Assembly (NCBI RefSeq): GCF_008014775.2
Contig: NZ_CP144914.1
Coordinates: 1,860,001-1,924,000, forward strand
DNA: 64,000 nucleotides
Direction of reading: 5' to 3'
Source of the DNA: Alkalicoccus halolimnae
GTDB taxonomy: Bacteria > Bacillota > Bacilli > Bacillales > Salisediminibacteriaceae
The stretch's first letter is position 1. Each line of letters opens with the position of its first letter. The translations under genes were made by a program, and so were the position numbers. Positions 15,878 to 26,491 of this stretch are shown here, one piece after another. The notes beneath the pieces are model-generated. The model was not told the DNA's origin. It did not search any database and saw nothing but the letters and a program-made list of their open reading frames with translations.

Positions 15878-16969
15878 ATGAAAAACGGTTATCTCATTTT
15901 GGAAACCGGTGAAATATTTACTGGTGAATGGCTCGGATCGGAAATCGAAACATCAGGAGAACTTGTATTCAACACATCCATGACAGGCTATCAGGAAATG
16001 ATGACCGATCCCTCTTATAAAGGTCAGATTTTAGCATTTACTTATCCTATGATCGGCAACTATGGCTGGAATAATGTAGATGATGAAAGCAGCAGCCCTG
16101 CAGTAGAGGCCGTACTGCTGAATGAAGCATGCGGTTCCCCAAATCATTACCAGTCTGAGGGAAGCATGGAGGACTATCTTTGTAAAAACGGGATCCCAGG
16201 GCTTGCAGGAATCGATACAAGAGCCCTCGTCAAAAAAATCCGGCAGTTAAAAACTTTGAGAGCAAAGATTACAATGAACCCGGACGCCACCGTGTTCAAT
16301 GTTCCTCTCGTGACTTCTAAGGAATCGCTGGTAAGAAGTGTGTCTGTTAAAGGTTATCAGTATTATGGTGATAAAAATGATCCTCATGTAGTGTTAATGG
16401 ATTATGGCTATAAATCTTCTATATTAAATGCTCTTCTTGAAGAGGGATGCAGAGTCACTGTTGCTCCTTACACAACTACTTTTGAAGAAGTGGAACGTCT
16501 ATCCCCGGATGGAGTATTGTTCAGTAACGGCCCCGGTGATCCCCTTGATCTGAAAACATACTTCCCGGAAATATTAAAAATTTCAAAAGAATACTCGTCA
16601 CTCGGTATTTGTCTCGGGCATCAGCTTATAGCTCTTGCTTATGGAGGAAATTCAGAAAAAATGTTATTTGGACACCGCGGCAGCAATCATCCTGTTAAAC
16701 ATCTCCCTACGGGAAAAGTTAGCATGTCCTCCCAAAATCACGGGTACGTAGTGACTTCAGAAAGTATCGATACATCTTTGTTTGAGCCCTTATTTATTAA
16801 TGTGAACGATAAAAGCATAGAAGGCATACAGCATAGGACGCTGCCTGTTAAAGGGGTACAGTTTCATCCTGAAGCTCATCCAGGACCGAGTGACACTCAT
16901 TTTATTTTTAAAGACTTCGTCCGCAGTCTGACTACAGGAGGCAGAATGTTATGCCAGCAAACCATTTAA
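15878..16969 (+). CDS. carA: Carbamoyl-phosphate synthase small (glutaminase) subunit, arginine-type
   Basis: 363 aa from ATG at 15878 (GGAGGGGGAG upstream; the earlier in-frame start at 15851 lies within argD). Class I glutamine amidotransferase domain in the C-terminal half: nucleophile Cys in LGICLGHQLIALA (about residue 248) and the His-x-Glu of VQFHPEAHPGP. N-terminal CPSase-small domain includes FNTSMTGYQEMMTDPSY. It feeds ammonia to CarB. Location inside the arg operon marks the arginine-specific rather than pyrimidine enzyme. Overlaps carB by 19 bp. Confidence 0.95.
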   Translation: MKNGYLILETGEIFTGEWLGSEIETSGELVFNTSMTGYQEMMTDPSYKGQILAFTYPMIGNYGWNNVDDESSSPAVEAVLLNEACGSPNHYQSEGSMEDYLCKNGIPGLAGIDTRALVKKIRQLKTLRAKITMNPDATVFNVPLVTSKESLVRSVSVKGYQYYGDKNDPHVVLMDYGYKSSILNALLEEGCRVTVAPYTTTFEEVERLSPDGVLFSNGPGDPLDLKTYFPEILKISKEYSSLGICLGHQLIALAYGGNSEKMLFGHRGSNHPVKHLPTGKVSMSSQNHGYVVTSESIDTSLFEPLFINVNDKSIEGIQHRTLPVKGVQFHPEAHPGPSDTHFIFKDFVRSLTTGGRMLCQQTI

Positions 16970-19900
16970 TTAAAAAAGTACTTGTTATCGGCTCCGGACC
17001 GATCGTAATCGGACAGGCTGCCGAATTTGATTATGCAGGAACCCAGGCATGTTTAGCTTTAAAGGAAGAAAACGTAGAAGTTATTCTCGTAAATAACAAT
17101 CCGGCAACTATCATGACAGATGAACAAATAGCCGATAAAGTATATATGGAGCCATTGGAAGCAGCGACCATCGAAAAAATCATTGCAAAAGAAAAGCCCG
17201 ATGGGCTGATTGGTACTCTCGGAGGACAGACGGGTCTTAATTTAACGATAGAGCTTTACGAATCCGGCATTTTGGAAAACTATAACGTAGAAGTGCTCGG
17301 GACATCTGTAGAATCAATCACGCGGGGGGAAGACCGCGAAATGTTCCGCCAGCTTATGAGCGATATAGGAGAACCTGTTCCGGCTTCCGAAATAGTAACT
17401 ACAATTGAAGAAGGGCAGGTTTTCACAGAGCAGATCGGTCTGCCTGTTATTCTCCGTCCTGCCTACACGCTCGGAGGTGCAGGTGGAGGCTTCGCTTACA
17501 CACCGGAAGAACTGAACAAAAAGCTTTATCAGGCATTAAAATCAAGTCCGATCGGCCAGGTGCTCGTTGAAAAAAGTATCAAAGGGTGGAAAGAAGTCGA
17601 ATACGAGGTCATGCGGGACGCTAACGATACTTGTATTATCGTCTGTAATATGGAAAATATGGATGCTGTCGGTGTTCATACGGGTGATTCAATTGTAACA
17701 GCACCGTCCCAGACTTTATCAGACCGCGAGTATCAAATGCTCCGTTCTTCTTCGCTTAAAGTTATCCGGGCGCTCGAAGTAGTCGGAGGGTGTAATATCC
17801 AGTTCGCTGTTCATCCCGACCGGGAGGAGTATGCCGTCATAGAAGTCAACCCGCGCGTAAGCAGATCTTCCGCCCTCGCTTCAAAAGCAACAGGGTATCC
17901 GATTGCCAGAATTGCTGCAAAATGTGCGATCGGGTATGATCTGGATGAAATTCTTAATCCTATTACCGGAAGCACCTATGCATCATTCGAACCGGCTGTC
18001 GACTACAGCGTCGTTAAGCTTCCAAGATTTCCTTTTGATAAATTTGCAGAAGCGGATCGTTCCCTGGGAACCCAGATGAAAGCAACAGGAGAAGTTATGG
18101 CTATTGACCGGACGTTTGAAGCAGCTTTAAATAAGGCGGTTCGTTCGCTGGAAATGAACCTTTACAGCCTTGAGCATAAATTATTACACGGAAAATCAGA
18201 ACAGGAACTGAAAAAGCTTTTAACGGAAGCAAATGATCTGCGCCTGTTTGCTATTGCGGAAGCTGTGAAGAGAAAAATACCAATGCATACGCTTCACGAA
18301 TGGACAGATATTGATTACTGGTTCCTTTCCAAAATAGAAAACATTGTTAATGCTGAAGAACAATTGAGAGGGCAGAGCTTGAACGATATTAATAAAGAGA
18401 AATTAAGTGAATTGAAAAAGATCAATATAAGTGACCAGCGGATTGCGGAACTGACCGGAACGAAGGAACAGGATATCCGCAGAAAATTGACAGAATATGA
18501 TTTAAAGCCGTCATATAAGCTGGTGGATACGTGTGCAGGAGAATTTGATGCTGAAACGCCTTACTTCTATTCCACGTGGCAGGGAATGGATGAAGTAGAG
18601 GTGACGAATGATAAATCAAAAATCCTTATCGTTGGTTCCGGACCTATCCGTATCGGTCAGGGTGTGGAATTTGACTATAGTTCTGTTCACGCTGCGGAAG
18701 CCGTAAAGAAAGCTGGTTTTGAAGCGGTAGTAATCAATAATAATCCGGAAACCGTCAGCACGGATTATTCCGTAGCAGACAGCCTTTATTTCGAGCCGAT
18801 AACTGCAGAAGATGTGCTGCATATTATAAAAAAAGAGAATGTATCAGGTGTTATGCTCCAATTTGGAGGCCAGACAGCTGTGAATCTGGCGGATGATCTT
18901 CACGAGGCGGGTATTACGGTCCTTGGTACAAGTCCGGAAAACATGCATTCCCTTGAAGATCGTGAGCAGTTTTACGAGCTGCTGAATAAACTCGATATCA
19001 ATCATATTAAAGGTGAGATGGTTCAGTCTGAGAAAGCATTAATCCAAACCGCCCATCTCCTGACCTATCCGGTTTTAATCAGACCTTCCTTCGTAATTGG
19101 CGGACAATCCATGTACGTATGCTATAACGAAAAAGAACTGAAAGAATACAGTCAGCGCCTCGCGGCAACTACAAATCAAAAATGCTGGCCGCTGCTGGTG
19201 GATACGTTTATTCCCGGACTGGAATGTGAAGTGGATGTTATCAGTGATGGGAAACAGGTAATGATTCCTGGTATTTTCGAACACATTGAAAAAGCCGGCG
19301 TCCATTCAGGCGACAGCTTAACTGTTTTTCCAAGCATGAACCTGACTGAGTTTCAAAAAGATAAAATCACCGACATCAGTACTTTAATAGCACTCGAGAC
19401 TCCTGTAGTTGGCATGATGAATATCCAATTTGTTATCGATGGCGATGATATTTACGTCCTTGAAGTTAATCCGCGTGCTTCAAGGACTGTGCCGATTATG
19501 AGTAAAGTAACCGGCGTTAACATGGTTGAAGAAGCTGTCAAAGCTCAGCTCGGCTTTCCTTTGCCTGAGCAGGGGCTGTTGACATCTCCTGATTATATTA
19601 CCGTTAAAGCTCCTGTCTTTTCAGAAAAGAAGCTCAAAGGGGTGGATCATGCTTTAAGTCCTGAAATGAAATCAACAGGAGAAAAGATTGGAATGGCCGG
19701 AACGTTCGCGGAGGCACTAGTGAAAGTATTTCCTTCTTTTGTTAAAGGGGATGCCTGTTTACTTTCGGTGTCCAAACGTGATTACGCTGAAGCAGCGGAA
19801 GTCGCAGCAGGTTTAACAGGTCCTATATATGCTACTGCGGGGACAGCTGCTTTTCTTAAAAGCAAAGGAATAGAAGTTCACTGCATAACGGGGGTCGAGG

Positions 19901-20130
19901 AAACAGAAAAGTTATTTAAAAATAATGTGATCCAGGCTGTGATTAACGTACCAAAGCAGGGGAGAAACCCTCACACATATGGCTTTCATGTACGTGAAAT
20001 GGCTGCTGCGTACGATATTCCCTGTTTCACCCACCTTGATACAGCACTCCTCTATACGAGAGCCTCTGGTATGGAAACAGAACCTGAGCCGATTAAGAGC
20101 TTCAGGAAATTAAAGGAGGAAATATCGTGA
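16951..20130 (+). CDS. carB: Carbamoyl-phosphate synthase large subunit, arginine-type
   Basis: 1059 aa. Two homologous ATP-grasp synthetase halves are seen: [19 protein letters not shown] at the N-terminus and [19 protein letters not shown] near residue 557, each with its [14 protein letters not shown] / [14 protein letters not shown] signature, then an MGS-like allosteric domain from about residue 935. Makes carbamoyl phosphate from bicarbonate, ammonia and two ATP. Start ATG overlaps the carA 3' end, implying coupled translation of the two subunits. Overlaps argF by 4 bp. Confidence 0.96.
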   Translation: MPANHLIKKVLVIGSGPIVIGQAAEFDYAGTQACLALKEENVEVILVNNNPATIMTDEQIADKVYMEPLEAATIEKIIAKEKPDGLIGTLGGQTGLNLTIELYESGILENYNVEVLGTSVESITRGEDREMFRQLMSDIGEPVPASEIVTTIEEGQVFTEQIGLPVILRPAYTLGGAGGGFAYTPEELNKKLYQALKSSPIGQVLVEKSIKGWKEVEYEVMRDANDTCIIVCNMENMDAVGVHTGDSIVTAPSQTLSDREYQMLRSSSLKVIRALEVVGGCNIQFAVHPDREEYAVIEVNPRVSRSSALASKATGYPIARIAAKCAIGYDLDEILNPITGSTYASFEPAVDYSVVKLPRFPFDKFAEADRSLGTQMKATGEVMAIDRTFEAALNKAVRSLEMNLYSLEHKLLHGKSEQELKKLLTEANDLRLFAIAEAVKRKIPMHTLHEWTDIDYWFLSKIENIVNAEEQLRGQSLNDINKEKLSELKKINISDQRIAELTGTKEQDIRRKLTEYDLKPSYKLVDTCAGEFDAETPYFYSTWQGMDEVEVTNDKSKILIVGSGPIRIGQGVEFDYSSVHAAEAVKKAGFEAVVINNNPETVSTDYSVADSLYFEPITAEDVLHIIKKENVSGVMLQFGGQTAVNLADDLHEAGITVLGTSPENMHSLEDREQFYELLNKLDINHIKGEMVQSEKALIQTAHLLTYPVLIRPSFVIGGQSMYVCYNEKELKEYSQRLAATTNQKCWPLLVDTFIPGLECEVDVISDGKQVMIPGIFEHIEKAGVHSGDSLTVFPSMNLTEFQKDKITDISTLIALETPVVGMMNIQFVIDGDDIYVLEVNPRASRTVPIMSKVTGVNMVEEAVKAQLGFPLPEQGLLTSPDYITVKAPVFSEKKLKGVDHALSPEMKSTGEKIGMAGTFAEALVKVFPSFVKGDACLLSVSKRDYAEAAEVAAGLTGPIYATAGTAAFLKSKGIEVHCITGVEETEKLFKNNVIQAVINVPKQGRNPHTYGFHVREMAAAYDIPCFTHLDTALLYTRASGMETEPEPIKSFRKLKEEIS

Positions 20131-21062
20131 CGATTAAAACAATCAATCATCTGCTGACGATAAATGATTTAACAAAAACAGAGATTCATGAATTGATTGC
20201 AGAAGCAGTGGAAATTAAACAGAAGCTTAAAAACGGAACACCCCATCAGCACCTGGCGGGGAAAACACTAGGAATGATATTCGAAAAATCATCAACACGT
20301 ACGAGAGTCTCATTTGAAGTTGGCATGACACAGCTGGGAGGCCACGCTATTTTTCTCAGTCCAAAAGATATGCAGCTTGGAAGAGGAGAGTCTATCGCAG
20401 ACACGGCGAAAGTATTGTCCAGATACGTAGACGGTATTATGATTCGTACGTTTGAACACAAAACGGTAGAAACATTTGCGGAGAATTCCAGTGTGCCGGT
20501 TATTAATGGATTGACTGATGAACATCATCCTACGCAGGTGCTGGCTGATTTAATGACTGTCTACGAACAGAAAGGCAGACTGGAAGGGTTGAACATGGCT
20601 TTCATTGGTGATGGTAACAACAATATGACCCATTCTCTGCTTCAGGGGGCGGCCCGCGCTGGTTTGAATATGACCGTCGCAAGCCCTGAAGGATACGAAC
20701 CGAATAAACAAATATTTGAAGAAGCGGTGCAGTCAGCTAAGGAATCAGGAAAAGCAGTGCAATTTTATGCAGATCCATATAAGGCTGTGTCTGGAGCAGA
20801 TATTATTGTAACGGATGTTTGGACGAGTATGGGACATGAGGAAGAGGCTGCAGACAGACTCAGGAAATTTCAGCCCTACCAGATCAACGATGATTTAGTC
20901 GCCTCAGCAGCGGACGAGTATATATTTCTCCACTGTCTTCCGGCTCACCGGGAAGAAGAGGTTACTGCTTCCATAATCGACGGTCCTCGTTCTTTCGTAT
21001 TCGATGAAGCGGAAAACAGACTTCATGCTCAAAAAGCTCTACTCAAAAAATTAATGAATTAA
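20127..21062 (+). CDS. argF: Ornithine carbamoyltransferase
   Basis: 311 aa from GTG at 20127, sharing GTGA with the carB stop (AAAGGAGG upstream). Condenses ornithine and carbamoyl phosphate to citrulline. The carbamoyl-phosphate loop [13 protein letters not shown] (about residues 55-67), [11 protein letters not shown] and the ornithine-site HCLPAHR (about residue 271) are all intact. Last gene of the arg operon; no clear terminator follows, and argG starts from its own promoter 14 bp later. It is biosynthetic by context; no arcA or arcC is nearby. Confidence 0.95.
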   Translation: MTIKTINHLLTINDLTKTEIHELIAEAVEIKQKLKNGTPHQHLAGKTLGMIFEKSSTRTRVSFEVGMTQLGGHAIFLSPKDMQLGRGESIADTAKVLSRYVDGIMIRTFEHKTVETFAENSSVPVINGLTDEHHPTQVLADLMTVYEQKGRLEGLNMAFIGDGNNNMTHSLLQGAARAGLNMTVASPEGYEPNKQIFEEAVQSAKESGKAVQFYADPYKAVSGADIIVTDVWTSMGHEEEAADRLRKFQPYQINDDLVASAADEYIFLHCLPAHREEEVTASIIDGPRSFVFDEAENRLHAQKALLKKLMN

Positions 21063-21075
21063 TTGTGTTTTTGTG

Positions 21076-21104
21076 TTGCCTTTTGCATAAAGATACGTTA
21101 TTAT
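21076..21104 (+). promoter_or_regulatory. argG promoter with ARG-box-like spacer
   Basis: TTGCCT (21076-21081) and TATTAT (21099-21104) with an exact 17 nt spacer. The spacer is TTTGCATAAAGATACGT, matching the core found twice upstream of argC, so a bound repressor would block RNA polymerase directly. Confidence 0.6.
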
Positions 21105-21137
21105 CTATATAAATACTTTTTGAGGAGAGATTCACAT

Positions 21138-22358
21138 ATGAATAAAGATAAAGTGGTTTTGGCTTATTCCGGAGGTTTGGATACTTCCGTTTGCATTAAA
21201 TATCTGCAGGAAGAATATGGATACGAAGTGATTTGTCTCGGACTGGAAATAGGAGAAGGAAAAGACCTGGAAGCGTTAAAAGAAAAAGCTTACAAAGTCG
21301 GCGCTGAAAAAGCTGTTATTATTGATGCTAATGAACTGCTTGCTGAAGAATATCTGCTTCCGGCTCTTCAGTCAAACACTCTCTATGAAGGGAAATATCC
21401 GCTGTCGTCCGCACTTTCCCGACCGCTGATTTCCAAGCTTCTAGTTGAAGTCGCAGAGCAGGAAGGTGCTGTGGCAGTCGCTCATGGCTGTACCGGTAAA
21501 GGTAATGACCAGGTGCGATTTGAAGTTTCTATTCAGGCTCTCAATCCGGATTTAAAGGTAATTGCTCCGATCAGAGAATGGGGAATGAATAGAGAAGAAG
21601 AAATTGAATACGCAAAACAAAAAGGAATCGACGTTCCGGTAAATGTAGAAAAACCTTATTCCATTGATGCTAATATCTGGGGCAGAGCCTGCGAAGCAGG
21701 TGTCCTTGAAGATACGTGGGCAGAAGCACCAGAAGAAGCATTCGGCTGGACGGCTTCCATTGGTGATGCTCCTGACGAGCCGGAATATGTAGAGGTAGCA
21801 TTTGACAATGGAAAACCGACTGCCTTAAACGGGATCGAAAAGCCATTTTTTGAAATTATTAAAGAGCTGAATGCCATTGCAGGAAAACACGGCATCGGCA
21901 GAATTGATCATATTGAAAATCGACTGGTAGGCATTAAAGCAAGGGAAGTCTACGAAAACCCAGGGGCTATGACATTAATTAATGCTCATAAAGAATTGGA
22001 GTTTTTAACGCTTCCTAAAGAAGTCACCCAGTTTAAGACAACAATTGAACAGAAGTTTACTCAGTTAATTTATGACGGGCTCTGGTACTCTCCGCTGAGA
22101 GATTCGCTTTACGCGTTTATTGCTGAAACTCAGCAGCAGGTTAACGGAAAAGTTAAGCTGAAGCTTTGGAAGGGTACGCACACAGTTGTAGCAAGACATT
22201 CTGAAAATAGTCTTTACAACGAAGCTCTTGCTTCCTATTCCAAGAACGATGCTTTTGATCATAAATCGGCTGAAGGATTTATTAAACTTTGGGGTCTTTC
22301 TACTAAAACGTACTCCCAGGTTAATCAGAAGAAGAAATTACTGATTGAATCCAAATAA
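21138..22358 (+). CDS. argG: Argininosuccinate synthase
   Basis: 406 aa from ATG at 21138 (GAGGAGAG 9 nt upstream); the frame extends further upstream to 21063 but that part covers the promoter. Joins citrulline and aspartate using ATP. The PP-loop [17 protein letters not shown] at the N-terminus is intact, and [15 protein letters not shown] (about residue 118) is the family signature. Ends before a hairpin terminator; argH has a separate promoter 346 bp further, unlike many bacilli where argGH are adjacent. Confidence 0.96.
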   Translation: MNKDKVVLAYSGGLDTSVCIKYLQEEYGYEVICLGLEIGEGKDLEALKEKAYKVGAEKAVIIDANELLAEEYLLPALQSNTLYEGKYPLSSALSRPLISKLLVEVAEQEGAVAVAHGCTGKGNDQVRFEVSIQALNPDLKVIAPIREWGMNREEEIEYAKQKGIDVPVNVEKPYSIDANIWGRACEAGVLEDTWAEAPEEAFGWTASIGDAPDEPEYVEVAFDNGKPTALNGIEKPFFEIIKELNAIAGKHGIGRIDHIENRLVGIKAREVYENPGAMTLINAHKELEFLTLPKEVTQFKTTIEQKFTQLIYDGLWYSPLRDSLYAFIAETQQQVNGKVKLKLWKGTHTVVARHSENSLYNEALASYSKNDAFDHKSAEGFIKLWGLSTKTYSQVNQKKKLLIESK

Positions 22359-22377
22359 TCAAATCAGGAATACAAGG

Positions 22378-22416
22378 GGGTAAGCAGGTGCCTGCGGGCG
22401 CTTCCTTACCCTTTTT
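22378..22416 (+). terminator. Terminator after argG
   Basis: GGGTAAG and CTTACCC with inner AAGC/GCTT pairing, then five T residues. Confidence 0.75.
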
Positions 22417-22704
22417 AGTGCGTTGCTTTCAGACACACTAACAAATTTTTATAATACTACTATCCTTACGTTCGTATTTGTGATTGACCGAAGTGAAAAG
22501 CACCGACTTCTGGAGGATGAAGCGCAGTCTGAAGATGCCTTTTTGCAAAGCTTTATTCGCGGATGGCATGTACTTTTTTCGGTTTTTACAGGATGAACTT
22601 CTATTATAAAAATTTCTAAATCGTATGAAATTAGAATATTTCCTTTAACTTATATATAATTAACTTATATGATGATTTAAATAAAGAAAGCGAGGCAGGT
22701 ATAT
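22417..22704. other. argG-argH intergenic region without a gene
   Basis: No convincing ORF on either strand. A TATAAT-like element (TATATATAAT region, about 22653-22662) with a weak TTAGAA 18 nt upstream is the probable argH promoter. No ARG box as clear as those of argC and argG was found. Confidence 0.35.
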
Positions 22705-24081
22705 ATGTCCAAATTATGGGGCGGGAGATTTACGAAATCGACAAATAAACTGGTGGAAGAAGAAACAGCTTCAATTGGTTTTGACAGAAAGCTTGCTTCC
22801 CAGGATATAAAGGGAAGTATCGCTCATGTCTCCATGCTTGCAGCACAGAAAATTGTTACGGAAGAGGAAAAAGATCAGATTATCTCCGGATTAAACAAAG
22901 TCAAAGAAAAGCTGGAAGCGGACGAACTTGAATACAGCATCGAAAATGAAGATATTCATATGAATATTGAAAAATTTCTAATTGATGAAATTGGACCCGT
23001 CGGCGGGAAATTACATACCGGCCGCAGTAGAAATGATCAGGTAGCGACTGATATGCATTTATATCTAAAAGAACATACGGAAATATTAATGGAGCTTGTA
23101 CGAGAAACTCAAAAAGCTATTTTTAAACAGGCAGAGGCGCATGTCGACACGATTCTTCCCGGATACACGCATTTGCAGCGGGCGCAGCCGGTTTCTTTTG
23201 CCCACCACCTCCTTGCGTACTTCTGGATGCTGGACAGGGACAGGGAGCGGCTTCAGGACAGCTTAAAGCGTACGAATATTTCCCCTTTGGGCGCCGGGGC
23301 CCTGGCAGGTACAACTTTCCCGATAGACCGGCATCAAGCAGCTCACAGTCTGGGTTTCGATCAGGTGTATCCAAATAGTATGGATGCTGTCAGTGACAGG
23401 GATTTTATACTGGAATTTATGTCTGCAGCATCTATATTAATGATGCACATTTCCCGAATGTCAGAAGAACTGGTCATTTGGAGCAGTCAGGAGTTTCAGT
23501 TTATTGAGCTTGATGATTCTTTCTGCACCGGCTCATCTATCATGCCACAGAAAAAAAATCCCGATGTGCCGGAACTGCTTCGTGCCAAAACAGGCAGAGT
23601 ATATGGCAATCTCATTGGTCTGCTCACCGTCCTGAAAGGACTTCCGCTTGCTTACAATAAAGATATGCAGGAAGATAAAGAAGGAATGTTTGATACGGTG
23701 GACACTCTGGAAGCTTCACTTTCAATGCTCGCTCCGATGATTGAAACGATGATGGTCAAAACTTCCAATATGAAGCAGGCCGTTTCCGAGGATTTTTCCA
23801 ATGCTACAGATATTGCAGATTACCTTGTTACTAAAGGGCTTCCTTTCAGAGAGGCACACGAAGTGATAGGTAAAATTGTTCTTTATTCTATAAATAATAA
23901 TAAATATCTGCTTGATTTATCAATGGAGGAATATAAAAAATTCCATACACTTTTCGAAGAAGATATTTATACAGTCCTGCAGCCGGTGGAAGTTGTAAGA
24001 AACCGAAACAGTTACGGAGGGACAGGTCAGGAGCAGGTGGCTTCTCAATTAAAGGAAGCTGAATCAGCTCTTTTGAAATGA
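22705..24081 (+). CDS. argH: Argininosuccinate lyase
   Basis: 458 aa, fumarase/aspartase superfamily. Splits argininosuccinate into arginine and fumarate, the last step. N-terminal [27 protein letters not shown] and the catalytic-loop signature [18 protein letters not shown] (Ser in the SSxMPxKxN motif, about residue 275) are intact. ATG at 22705 follows GCGAGGC. Monocistronic by position. Confidence 0.95.
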   Translation: MSKLWGGRFTKSTNKLVEEETASIGFDRKLASQDIKGSIAHVSMLAAQKIVTEEEKDQIISGLNKVKEKLEADELEYSIENEDIHMNIEKFLIDEIGPVGGKLHTGRSRNDQVATDMHLYLKEHTEILMELVRETQKAIFKQAEAHVDTILPGYTHLQRAQPVSFAHHLLAYFWMLDRDRERLQDSLKRTNISPLGAGALAGTTFPIDRHQAAHSLGFDQVYPNSMDAVSDRDFILEFMSAASILMMHISRMSEELVIWSSQEFQFIELDDSFCTGSSIMPQKKNPDVPELLRAKTGRVYGNLIGLLTVLKGLPLAYNKDMQEDKEGMFDTVDTLEASLSMLAPMIETMMVKTSNMKQAVSEDFSNATDIADYLVTKGLPFREAHEVIGKIVLYSINNNKYLLDLSMEEYKKFHTLFEEDIYTVLQPVEVVRNRNSYGGTGQEQVASQLKEAESALLK

Positions 24082-24214
24082 CTGGAGGTATAGTCAGTAG
24101 AAGCACTTCAGTTCAGCAGGGAAAAAGGTTGAAAGCACGGGTGAAGAATTATACACATATTCCATTTTTTACACGAATATATAGCTGAATTAAGCCCAAT
24201 TTAAATAATTATCG

Positions 24215-24229
24215 AATTTTCGGATTACT
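24215..24229 (+). promoter_or_regulatory. Possible CodY box upstream of ilvE
   Basis: AATTTTCGGATTACT matches the CodY consensus AATTTTCWGAAAATT at 11 of 15 positions, close to a TACAAT -10 element at 24256-24261. CodY control of branched-chain amino acid genes is established in bacilli; here it is only a motif match. Confidence 0.3.
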
Positions 24230-24309
24230 TAGTACACGATTCCGCTTATTCATGATACAATATGAAGCATTCTTAAGCAGAGTACTGCAGGAAAGAAAGG
24301 GGTCGCATG

Positions 24310-25383
24310 ATGGAAGCTACAGTTGCAATTACGAAATCTCAGAACAAAAAAACTAAGCCGGATCCGGAAACGCTTCAATTCGGCAAAACATTTACAGATC
24401 ATATGTTCACAATGGAATATACTCACGAAAAAGGGTGGATTCAGCCGGAGATTAAACCTTATGCTCCAGTGGAAATTGATCCGGCAGCCATGGTTTTTCA
24501 CTACAGCCAGAGTGTGTTCGAAGGATTAAAAGCGTATAAGGATGCCAGCGGTGATGTAGTTTTATTCCGCCCTGAAGAAAATTTTAAAAGACTGAACAGG
24601 TCGAATAAACGATTGAGTATTCCCCCGATTAATGAGCAGCTTGCTCTAGATTATTTGAAGCAGCTTCTTGAGCTTGAAAAAGACTGGATTCCAACAGCAG
24701 AAGGGACTTCTCTTTATATCCGTCCTTTTGTTATTGCAACAGAACCGAGTCTTCAGGTAGCGCCGGCTCATCATTATAAATTTTTTATTATTCTTTCTCC
24801 AGTAGGGTCTTATTATCCGGAAGGTATTCACCCTGTAAGTATTATGGTGGAAGATCATTTTACAAGAGCGGCGCGCGGCGGAACAGGTACAGCCAAAACA
24901 GGAGGTAATTACTCAGCTGGTTACAATGCCCAGGCGAAAGCTTCCAGCGAAGGACATGCCCAGGTTTTATGGCTCGATGGTGTAGAAAAAAAGTATGTAG
25001 AAGAAGTAGGAAGTATGAATGTCTTCTTTAAAATCGACGGGGAAGTTATTACTCCGGAATTAAATGATAGTATTCTGCAGGGAGTGACACGTAAATCGGT
25101 TATAGAACTGCTTCATCACTGGGAAATTCCTGTGACAGAACGTAAAATAACGATGCAGGAAGTTTTTGATGCTCATAAGGCAGGCAAGCTCGAAGAAGCT
25201 TTTGGCTCAGGAACAGCAGCAGTCATTTCTCCAATCGGGGAATTGACGTGGAATGAAGAAACAATGATCGTTAACGGAAGAGATACTGGAGAAGTTACGA
25301 AAGCTCTTTATCAGACATTAACGCGCATCCAAACTGGAAAGCAGGAAGATCCTTTTGGATGGATAACAAAAGTATCTTCCTAA
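24310..25383 (+). CDS. ilvE: Branched-chain amino acid aminotransferase
   Basis: 357 aa from the second ATG (24310), 7 nt after AAAGGGG; the ATG at 24307 is an alternative. Class IV PLP aminotransferase of the longer Bacillus/eukaryote BCAT type: YSQSVFEGLKAYK near residue 67, ARGGTGTAKTGGNYSAG with the region of the PLP Lys (about 196-212), and LEEAFGSGTAAVISPIG. Interconverts Leu/Ile/Val and their keto acids with glutamate. Single gene with its own promoter and a strong terminator. ilvA lies 21 kb away on the same strand. Confidence 0.94.
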   Translation: MEATVAITKSQNKKTKPDPETLQFGKTFTDHMFTMEYTHEKGWIQPEIKPYAPVEIDPAAMVFHYSQSVFEGLKAYKDASGDVVLFRPEENFKRLNRSNKRLSIPPINEQLALDYLKQLLELEKDWIPTAEGTSLYIRPFVIATEPSLQVAPAHHYKFFIILSPVGSYYPEGIHPVSIMVEDHFTRAARGGTGTAKTGGNYSAGYNAQAKASSEGHAQVLWLDGVEKKYVEEVGSMNVFFKIDGEVITPELNDSILQGVTRKSVIELLHHWEIPVTERKITMQEVFDAHKAGKLEEAFGSGTAAVISPIGELTWNEETMIVNGRDTGEVTKALYQTLTRIQTGKQEDPFGWITKVSS

Positions 25384-25389
25384 TTCCCG

Positions 25390-25430
25390 AAGCTTATTCC
25401 TGCGGACGCAGGAATAAGCTTTTCTTCTTT
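25390..25430 (+). terminator. Terminator after ilvE
   Basis: AAGCTTATTCCTGC and GCAGGAATAAGCTT form a perfect 14 bp stem with a GGAC loop, followed by a T-rich tail. Confidence 0.88.
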
Positions 25431-25511
25431 ATTCTTTTATTTCAGTGTCTGGATCTAGTAGACTTGACAGTATATAAAAATATCAATGACATATAATTAG
25501 GAGGGAAGCTT

Positions 25512-25979
25512 TTGAAAGCATTATGTATTATTCCCTGCGGCAAAAAGAAAATTTGGGATGCCGATCCTCATGCGGGGGCCGTTCCAGCTGGAGAAGCCTA
25601 TATTGGTACGCTGCATAAAAAGTCGCGTACTTATGCAGAAAAATTTTGCACTGATTTCCGTATTCTCTCTGCTAAGCACGGTTTTTTAAGAAAAGAGGAT
25701 ATACTAGTTGCGAATTACGATGTCAGTTTTCATTCTCCATCCGCTCAGCGTATGTCGGAGGAGCAGTTAATAGAGCAGTATGAAGAACAAGGACTTTCAA
25801 AATATGATTACATTATCGGACTTACAGGCCGTAAATACCGTCCTTATTTAGAGATTACAGCAGCAAAAGAACAAAAAATTTTTTATCCTCTTGAGAATAT
25901 ATCAGGTATTGGTTATATTCTGCAGGAACTTCAAAAAGCTGTCGATGACAATCAACCCTTTCCTCTGGAGAAGGAATAA
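25512..25979 (+). CDS. DUF6884-like protein
   Basis: 155 aa from TTG at 25512 with GGAGGGAAG ahead. The N-terminal IIPCGKKKIWD, GEAYIGTL, the central FRILSAKHGFL and YDYIIGLTG are the recognisable blocks of the DUF6884 family; Cys9 and the KKK cluster are the best candidates for function. No membrane segment. It starts a tight operon (2 bp to the next gene) with a DNA glycosylase and a 5'-3' exonuclease, suggesting a nucleic-acid-related role. Biochemical function is unknown. Confidence 0.65.
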   Translation: MKALCIIPCGKKKIWDADPHAGAVPAGEAYIGTLHKKSRTYAEKFCTDFRILSAKHGFLRKEDILVANYDVSFHSPSAQRMSEEQLIEQYEEQGLSKYDYIIGLTGRKYRPYLEITAAKEQKIFYPLENISGIGYILQELQKAVDDNQPFPLEKE

Positions 25980-25981
25980 AA

Positions 25982-26479
25982 ATGAAAATATCAATGCCGC
26001 CTGTCGCGGGTGACGATCCGAAAGTGTTAATTCTTGGATCGATGCCCGGAGAAATTTCTTTAAATCATCAGGAATATTATGCTCACCCACGCAACCATTT
26101 CTGGCCGATTATAAGTGCCTATTTGGAAATTCCTGTTCAGGATCTTTCCTATCACAAAAAAAAGGAAGTGCTGAAAAGTTCGAAATTGGCTCTCTGGGAT
26201 GTGGTAAAAGAATGCAGGAGATCGGGAAGTCTGGATAGTGGAATTAAAGATGCTGTTCCTAATGATATTTTATCCATGTTGGAAACGTATCCAACTATTA
26301 CTTCAATAGGTTTAAATGGAAGAAAAGCCTATCAACTTTTTAACAAACTTATTAAAGTACCTCATCATATTTACATAACATATTTACCGTCAACAAGTCC
26401 TGTTCCAGGTAAAAACGTTAAGAGCTATAAAGAAAAAGAAGCAATATGGACAGAATTTTTAAATACTTGTAATAAATGA
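25982..26479 (+). CDS. DNA-deoxyinosine / uracil glycosylase (UDG family 6, HDG type)
   Basis: 165 aa. LILGSMPGEISLNHQEYYAHPRN... split here as LILGSMPGEISL (about residues 16-27) and QEYYAHPRNHFWPII (about 31-45) are diagnostic of the HDG subgroup of the UDG superfamily; Asn in HPRNHFW is the expected catalytic position. YLPSTSPVPG is the C-terminal minor-groove loop. Family members remove hypoxanthine or uracil from DNA. Placed 2 bp after the DUF6884 gene and 12 bp before ypcP, an exonuclease, so a base-excision-repair operon is plausible. Confidence 0.85.
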   Translation: MKISMPPVAGDDPKVLILGSMPGEISLNHQEYYAHPRNHFWPIISAYLEIPVQDLSYHKKKEVLKSSKLALWDVVKECRRSGSLDSGIKDAVPNDILSMLETYPTITSIGLNGRKAYQLFNKLIKVPHHIYITYLPSTSPVPGKNVKSYKEKEAIWTEFLNTCNK

Positions 26480-26491
26480 AAGGGTGGTAGC

